Source of the DNA: Apricaphanius iberus
Taxonomy: Eukaryota > Chordata > Actinopteri > Cyprinodontiformes > Aphaniidae
Length of the DNA: 64,000 bases
Direction of reading: 5' to 3'
Assembly: GCA_028564705.1 (NCBI GenBank)
Contig: JAPXFQ010002718.1
Location: forward strand, 1,240,001-1,304,000
Both the position numbers and the translations under genes were made by a program. Below, in pieces: positions 59,101 to 64,000 of the stretch; within the stretch, counting starts at the first letter, position 1; every line of letters begins with the position of its first letter. The notes beneath the pieces are model-generated. The model worked only from the letters and a program-made list of their open reading frames with translations. It was not told where the DNA came from and searched no databases.

Positions 59101-62100
59101 GGAGTCGTTTGGCTTTTTCTCTTTACCAAGGCGGTCCTGTTTTGGGCAGTTTTAATGGTTTCATTGCGTCACTAGAAAGCCGGTTGCTGCATATTAATTA
59201 GAGCAGACCTGGTAGTTGAAAATTGCCTGTCGTAATAAATCCATATTTTACGTAAGAGTCCTGGTACCTTCTGCTAAATTAATTGCTTTAATTTTGTCTT
59301 GGAAATTGTAGACTCCTCTGTCTCCTCACTGGACCTTTTTTGCAAAGAAACTTTTCAAGAGACCTCAGTTTTTAATCGTTCCTCTAGCTTCTGGATTTGT
59401 TTTTAGCACTGACGTGTCATGTGACTAACCTGTTGTGACACGTGTATGCGATGCCCTCGAGAATTAACACGCACCATTTTTATTGTGGGCTGAAAGCATT
59501 TTCAAATCCAGAATGTTCTATGACACAGAGAAAGAACTTTTAAAGGAATAAAACGGACATATTTGCTATTATAAATTCAGCCGTCCTGTTATCATGCTGC
59601 TATCCGATATAACTGCCTAATGAGGGTTTTGCTAGCATGTACTGATAGCGTTTAATAATTCCACGTTTACAACCTGAGCAAATAGTTCTTGAGTTTCTTA
59701 CTAGGTGATAACAGTCAGTTTCTTGGTGCCTGTATATTATAAACAACTGATATTCTTAGAGCAGCAATAATAAGAGCTTTGTGCATCTGAGATTAGCTGT
59801 GTAGGCACAGAAGTTGTGTTGATTCAGAACGTTGGATGAATATTTACACAAATGACCCCAAACACACGTGGAAACATCCCAGGGTTGTCAAGAAAGCTAT
59901 TATTTGCCTTTACCTATGTGGTTAATATTTAGCAAAAACAGCTTAGTAAGACTTTTGTCTGGCTAATTAATTATCAATTTGTTTGTAATAAAGGAAAGTA
60001 CTAATATTCCACCCTCCTAACAGGATGGACTTATAAACTTTGAGAAGAGGAGGAGGGTAAGTAGTTCTGCTTATTTAATAGATTTCTATTGATATGACCT
60101 TTTTTTTGTCAAATTTTTATGGAAGACTGATCCTGCCAAAAATAAGACAAATGTGCCAAAAAAGGATATGTGTGTGTGTGTGTATGTATATATATATATA
60201 TATATACACACACAGTGCAGGCCAAAAGTTTGTACACACCTTCTCATTCAATGCGTTTTCTTTATTTTCATGACTATGGAATTACTGTATGTACTTAAAC
60301 AAAACGGGTGAAATAAATGAATACATGTGTTATATTTTAGATTCCTCAAAGTAGCCACCCTTTGCTCTGATTACTGCTTTGCATTCTCTTGAGCTTCCAG
60401 AGGTAGTCGCCAGAAATGGTTTTTCAACAGTCTTGAAGGAGTTCCCAGAGATGCTTAGTACTTGTTGGCCCTTTTGCCTTCACTATGCGGTTCAGCTCAC
60501 CCCAAATCATCTCGATTGGTGACTTTGGAGGCCAGGTTATTTCACACTTTTTTGGTAAAAGTACTACATAATTCCATATGTGTTCATTCATAGTTTTGAT
60601 GCCTTCAGTGAGAATCTACAATGTAGTCATGAACATAAAAAAAACACACTGAATGAGAAGGTGTGTCCAAACTTCTGATCTGCACTGTATGTATATTTTA
60701 AATTGTTTACACATATATTTATTCAATATTTATTCAAGTTTTATTTGCACATGTATTTTTTTATATATCTCCACAGTTATTTACTTATTCCCAAATATAC
60801 TTCCATTAATTAATTTATTTTAATTCAATTTTGGCACGATCTGTCCTCAATAAAGCACAAAAGCGTGTAGGTGTTATATATTCCTCTGCTCTACATGCTG
60901 CATACATTTATAGTAGATAGTGGTAAAATAGATACAGTGCTCAGCATTAATGAGTACACCCCACTACATTTGTCAGAAAACCTTTAATTTCCTTTCAGAA
61001 TCAGAATTTTCTATTGGATGTTATATTACCAAATACTCCCACAAATGTAGGCCATTGATTGCAAACAAGATTTGTTAATTTGCGCACACACAAAAGTGAT
61101 TTTCCTAACAAATTCATTCAACCCCATGTTGCAAAAATGAGTACACCCCAATTATAGTCTTAGGAGAAAAGCCACACTTAAGACTACAAAATGCTAATTA
61201 AGAGGAATTCAACCACAGGTGAGTCTAATGATTATTTTAAGAGGTGTCCAACAGAATTACTTAAAGAAAAGTCCTTCCCATTTCATGCTGTCAGTAATGG
61301 CTCCCCATGGAAGAGAAATGTCACAAAACCTGAGAAAGGAAATAATTTTTTTACACAAAAAAGGCGAGGGCTACAGAAGATCAGCAAAGCTTTACATATC
61401 AGTCAAAATACTGTCGCAGAAGTCATCCAAAATTTAAGAAAGATGGAAATGCAGCCATGTTACAGAGACATCCAGAAGGTAACATCCTGACAGGAGCGTC
61501 TTCTGATGAGAAAGGGTTGAAGAAAATTGCCATGCAAGTTAACTCCAGTTAGCTAAAGCAGTAGAAAGCCAAAGTGGAATGACCGTTTAAAGTGACACCA
61601 TACGGGGCACGCTGCAGAGGAAAGGCATGCATGGGTATCGTCCATGAAGGAAGCTTCTCCTAAAGTCCATGCACAAAAAAGCACGCCTAGAATATGCTAA
61701 AAAGATGAAGACTACTGGGACTCTATACTCTGGAGTGATGAGACAAAGATCACTGTTTTTGGAACAAATGGTTTAAAAACTGTATGGCATCGTAAAGGTG
61801 AGGATTTCATTGCGTCTACAGTAAAACATGGTGGTGGTGGTAGTGTCCTTATGTGGGGCTGCATGAGTGCTGCTGATGCTGGGAAGCTGCATTTCATTGA
61901 GGGTATCATGAACTCAACAATGTACTGCTCTATACTGGAGTTAAATAAGTGTTCAAAAAAACTCAGCAAAGTTTGGAAATTGTTCTTTTGTTCATTGAGC
62001 TACAGATTGAATTCTGACTTTTTAAAGGGGGTGTACTCATTTTTGCTGAGCACTGTATGTGTTGTTAGAGTAAACAAAACGTTAAACATAAACCTCGCTT

Positions 62101-62729
62101 CATATTCAAAGCTAGAGGTCTCATGTGACTTTTCTTGAAACTGCAACGTTGTTGCTCCAGGACGATTACGCAACCTAGACTCATGACATCCAGCAGTGCG
62201 TTTCAACCGGTTTTGATTGTTTATCTGTCAACATCTCTCTTTCCCATGCAGGAATTTGACGTCCTCTCACAGATCCGTTTGCTGCAAGCGTCCTGTTCCC
62301 AGTACAACCTCCCCAACCATCCCAAAATCTCTGCTTGGCTTCATGGACACAAACTGCTCACGGATCAGGAGAGGTGAGCTGAAGATTAATAATAATAATT
62401 AATATTTTTCTCCCTCTGCAACATGTGACAAAAATCCCGTCTCTGCTCGAGTATAGTAAAACTTCATAAAAAAAACAACATTTTTTATGCGTAAAAGAAA
62501 AAATAAAGGCAAGTTGCATAATTTGTTGTTTCAAATTTGGAATAAGACTGAATTCCAGATAAAACATGCCTCAGGACAAAATCCAAATCCAGTTCTCAGT
62601 AAAAACGGTCGGCCTTTATTGTTTTGTTTATTCTTACAGCTATGAAATGTCGAAACAGCTCGAGCCTCCAGTGGACTCTTGCTCACCGACGTCCTGGAGC
62701 AACCGCTCTCTCACAAAGAAACTCTACTT
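50185..62729 (+). CDS. rgl3: rgl3-like Ral guanine-nucleotide exchange factor (RalGDS/RGL family), 3' end outside window
   Basis: RasGEF that activates Ral GTPases downstream of Ras. Coding exons: 50185-50208, 53045-53340, 54600-54644, 54741-54943, 55025-55167, 55259-55501, 55715-55818, 56167-56251, 58005-58076, 58553-58639, 60024-60056, 62252-62373, 62640-62729. All join in frame (515 codons) and the last donor (gtgagt) leads out of the window. The protein opens MGKWELTM then [17 protein letters not shown]. Residues about 45-180 form the REM domain ([53 protein letters not shown]). Residues about 225-500 are the RasGEF core ([112 protein letters not shown]). The end [10 protein letters not shown]...SLTKKL is closest to what I recall of RGL3, and SLC44A2 proximity supports RGL3 over RGL1/RGL2. 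The Ras-association domain is not in the window. Family certain; paralogue less so. Confidence 0.88.
50209..53044. other. rgl intron 1, includes a LINE fragment, otherwise nothing recognised
   Basis: Apart from the minus-strand LINE fragment at 51,125-51,415, I see only AT-rich sequence and short open frames without similarity. Confidence 0.45.
51125..51415 (-). mobile_element. LINE ORF2 fragment, minus strand
   Basis: Minus frame 51400-51128 contains [20 protein letters not shown] and [10 protein letters not shown]. This is the 'LGVIFDSDLSFxxHIK...FYHLRNI' block of L2/CR1-type ORF2. About 90 codons only. Confidence 0.75.
53604..53962. repeat. MITE-like element (TAGGGCTAGACGATAT ends)
   Basis: The left end tagggctagacgatatgaat and right end tatttatcgcccattccta are inverted. 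No coding sequence. A similar left end occurs near 357. Confidence 0.6.
53965..54175 (+). mobile_element. Tc1-type transposase scrap in rgl intron 2
   Basis: 'aaacatggtggtggtggcat' and 'catgctgtggggacg' encode [11 protein letters not shown]. Later words (CCAAACCTAAATCC, GAATCTCTGGCATGA) match the SPDLNPIE / ENLW region in degraded form. Confidence 0.6.
56252..58004. other. rgl intron 8, no gene or clear element
   Basis: Contains several 60-130 codon open frames on both strands with no recognisable motif. Confidence 0.4.
58640..60023. other. rgl intron 10, nothing recognised
   Basis: AT-rich; no element boundary or RNA gene seen. Confidence 0.4.
60168..60212. repeat. TG/TA dinucleotide microsatellite
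   Basis: A (TG)n to (TA)n to (CA)n run immediately before the Tc1-derived element. Confidence 0.9.
60213..60687 (-). mobile_element. internally deleted Tc1-like element (CAGTGCAGGCC ends)
   Basis: The ends cagtgcaggccaaaagtttg and its inverse ('ccaaacttctgatctgcactg' region) form ~40-bp inverted repeats. The inside encodes, on the minus strand, the transposase C-terminus only: [41 protein letters not shown] non-autonomous deletion derivative of about 475 bp in rgl intron 11. Confidence 0.82.
60935..62055 (+). mobile_element. Tc1-like element (CAGTGCTCAGC ends) in rgl intron 11
   Basis: Flanking TA at 60933-60934 and 62056-62057. Inverted ends: cagtgctcagcattaatgag and 'ttttgctgagcactg', with 'agtacacccc' / 'ggggtgtact' next. 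The plus-strand transposase remnant is C-terminally deleted. Confidence 0.9.
61190..61950 (+). pseudogene. Tc1 transposase pseudogene, N-terminal and central parts
   Basis: Readable blocks with frameshifts: '[20 protein letters not shown]' (HTH), then '[17 protein letters not shown]'-like sequence. Then [20 protein letters not shown] (first Asp), [49 protein letters not shown]. After this the sequence jumps to the 3' end, so the second Asp and the Glu are lost. Confidence 0.85.
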
Positions 62730-63558
62730 GTGAGTATCATATCAAATGCAACATCTTTCAAAAGTATTCATGCTTGACACAAAGGTGTCTTTCACATTTT
62801 GTTTCTCTATAACTTTGTATTATCTAGTATAAATGAATGCCCTATGAGTCGTTTTCTGTGGTAAAAAATCTTCAAACTCCTTTTTCTGGAGGTTGAAATT
62901 TGATGGAGGAGCGGGTAGATGAAAAACAACAAGATTACCAGTCTTATTAATATTCACAATATGCAAACGTATTGCCTCTGATTGGCTAACAGCAGCGCCA
63001 CTCTTAGCCGGCCTTCGAACAAAGCGTAGCATTATACTTTATTGGTGGTGTTCTGAGACAAGCTCCAACGATTTCCTCCTCACTCCTAGTTTCTTGGGTA
63101 GACCATGCAACGCTGATGTGGTATCTCCCCAAATTACACAAACCCAAACGTAAACCGCTGTTTTATGGAGTCGCTAACGGTTAGCCTCTACTAGCAGAGA
63201 CGCAAAGCAGTCTGCTCTCTAAATACATACCTTCCATTGGCGTTCAAGCCAAGGTGGGCGATGAATACTAATTTTCTCTGTGACATAGAATGGACTAGCT
63301 TTCTCATTTTTACAGTCTATTTCCTTTCTGTGGCTGACGCAGACAATGGGGATTGGAGACAATGCTCACATGCAGCATGCATATGCAGCTCAGAGTGACT
63401 GATAGTATTTGATAAAGTACAAGTAGTTTATCCACGAACGAGACCTTTATATTTCTTCATAATTCTTTTATGGTTTGTCTTTACTTGGTTAACAAACCTG
63501 GAGACTGAATTGTCTTCTTAGTCTTGTTAGCAAAGGGGCTAATAACCTGTCTGTTTTA
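62730..63558. other. rgl intron 13 (start), nothing recognised
   Basis: After the donor at 62730 no further rgl exon was seen before the window end. Confidence 0.45.
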
Positions 63559-64000
63559 GGCCCACTTAGTCACCACAGCCACCAGGCAGCTAGAAACCTT
63601 GGTGTTTTCATTGATGGCTCTTTCAAGCTGGACCAACAGATCAGCTCTGTGGGAAAAGTTGGCTTTTATCAACTCCGCCTTCTCAGTAAGGTTGAGGCTT
63701 ATCTGCCACTGGCTGATTTGGAGCTTGTAGTCCATGCCTTTGTTTCATGCCGTTTGGACTACTGCAATTCCCTGTATTATGCGTTGGACCGGGCCTTCAT
63801 CCATCGTCTGCAGCTGGTCCAGAACGCAGCAGCACGCTTGCTCTCAGGCTCACGGAAATTTGAGCACATAACTCCTGTTCTGGCCTCCTTACACTGGCTC
63901 CCAGTTAGCCACAGGATTCGTTTTAAGGTTGTTTTGTTGGCTTTTAAATCTTTGAATGGGCTGGCCCCCTCCTACCTTTCAGAGCTTCTCTCTGTTCATG
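63559..64000 (+). mobile_element. LINE ORF2 C-terminal region, cut by the window end
   Basis: The frame from 63559 is open for ~147 codons to the edge: ARNLGVFIDGSFKLDQQISS, FVSCRLDYCNSLYYALDRAF, LQLVQNAAARLLSGSRKFEH, TPVLASLHWLPVSHRIRFKV, FKSLNGLAPSYLSELL. This is the post-RT region of an L2/CR1-type LINE, of a subfamily different from the 40,587 copy (GSRKFEHITPVL instead of IKRRDDISPVL). It has no ATG, so it is easily missed. Confidence 0.88.

Overview
The window looks like nuclear DNA of a teleost fish. It is AT-rich, its genes have many small exons with GT-AG introns, and intronic and intergenic DNA is full of Tc1-like transposons, L2/CR1-type LINE pieces and small MITE-like repeats. There is no operon structure, CRISPR array or prokaryotic gene. 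The species cannot be named from sequence alone.

Two protein-coding genes lie on the plus strand. (1) slc44a2, choline transporter-like protein 2 (CTL2), is complete from its ATG at 4087 to two alternative last exons, with stops at 27679 and 29412. I read 21 shared coding exons plus the two terminal exons; every splice junction keeps frame, giving predicted proteins of 722 or 706 residues. (2) A Ral guanine-nucleotide exchange factor of the RalGDS/RGL family, most likely rgl3, starts at 50185. Thirteen coding exons (515 codons) are present and the gene runs off the right edge, so its Ras-association domain is not seen. Human SLC44A2 and RGL3 both lie on 19p13.2, so the neighbourhood may be conserved synteny. 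No functional link between the two genes is implied.

Layout: 1-4086 upstream DNA with a minus-strand LINE fragment and MITEs; 4087-29963 slc44a2, with two copies (A, B) of one Tc1-like element and a LINE reverse transcriptase in its introns; 29964-49780 intergenic DNA that is essentially a transposon graveyard (a Tc1-like element carrying a nested LINE, a 7SL-like scrap, two relatives of a second Tc1 family, two L2-type LINEs, Tc1 copy C, and AT-rich microsatellites); 49780-62729 the 5' two thirds of the rgl gene, with Tc1-type relics in introns; 63559-64000 a LINE fragment cut by the window end.

I see no new multi-gene system. The points most worth checking are: the duplicated alternative last exons of slc44a2, the first behind a 133-nt AG-free zone; and the Tc1 family with long terminal inverted repeats. 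Copies A and B of that family share an internal deletion and a ~280-bp flank (~98% identical, inverted). A has a second terminus beyond that flank, B carries a 49-bp in-place inversion, and C is an end-duplicated chimera. Exon boundaries were read by hand from splice consensus and reading frame, without transcript data.
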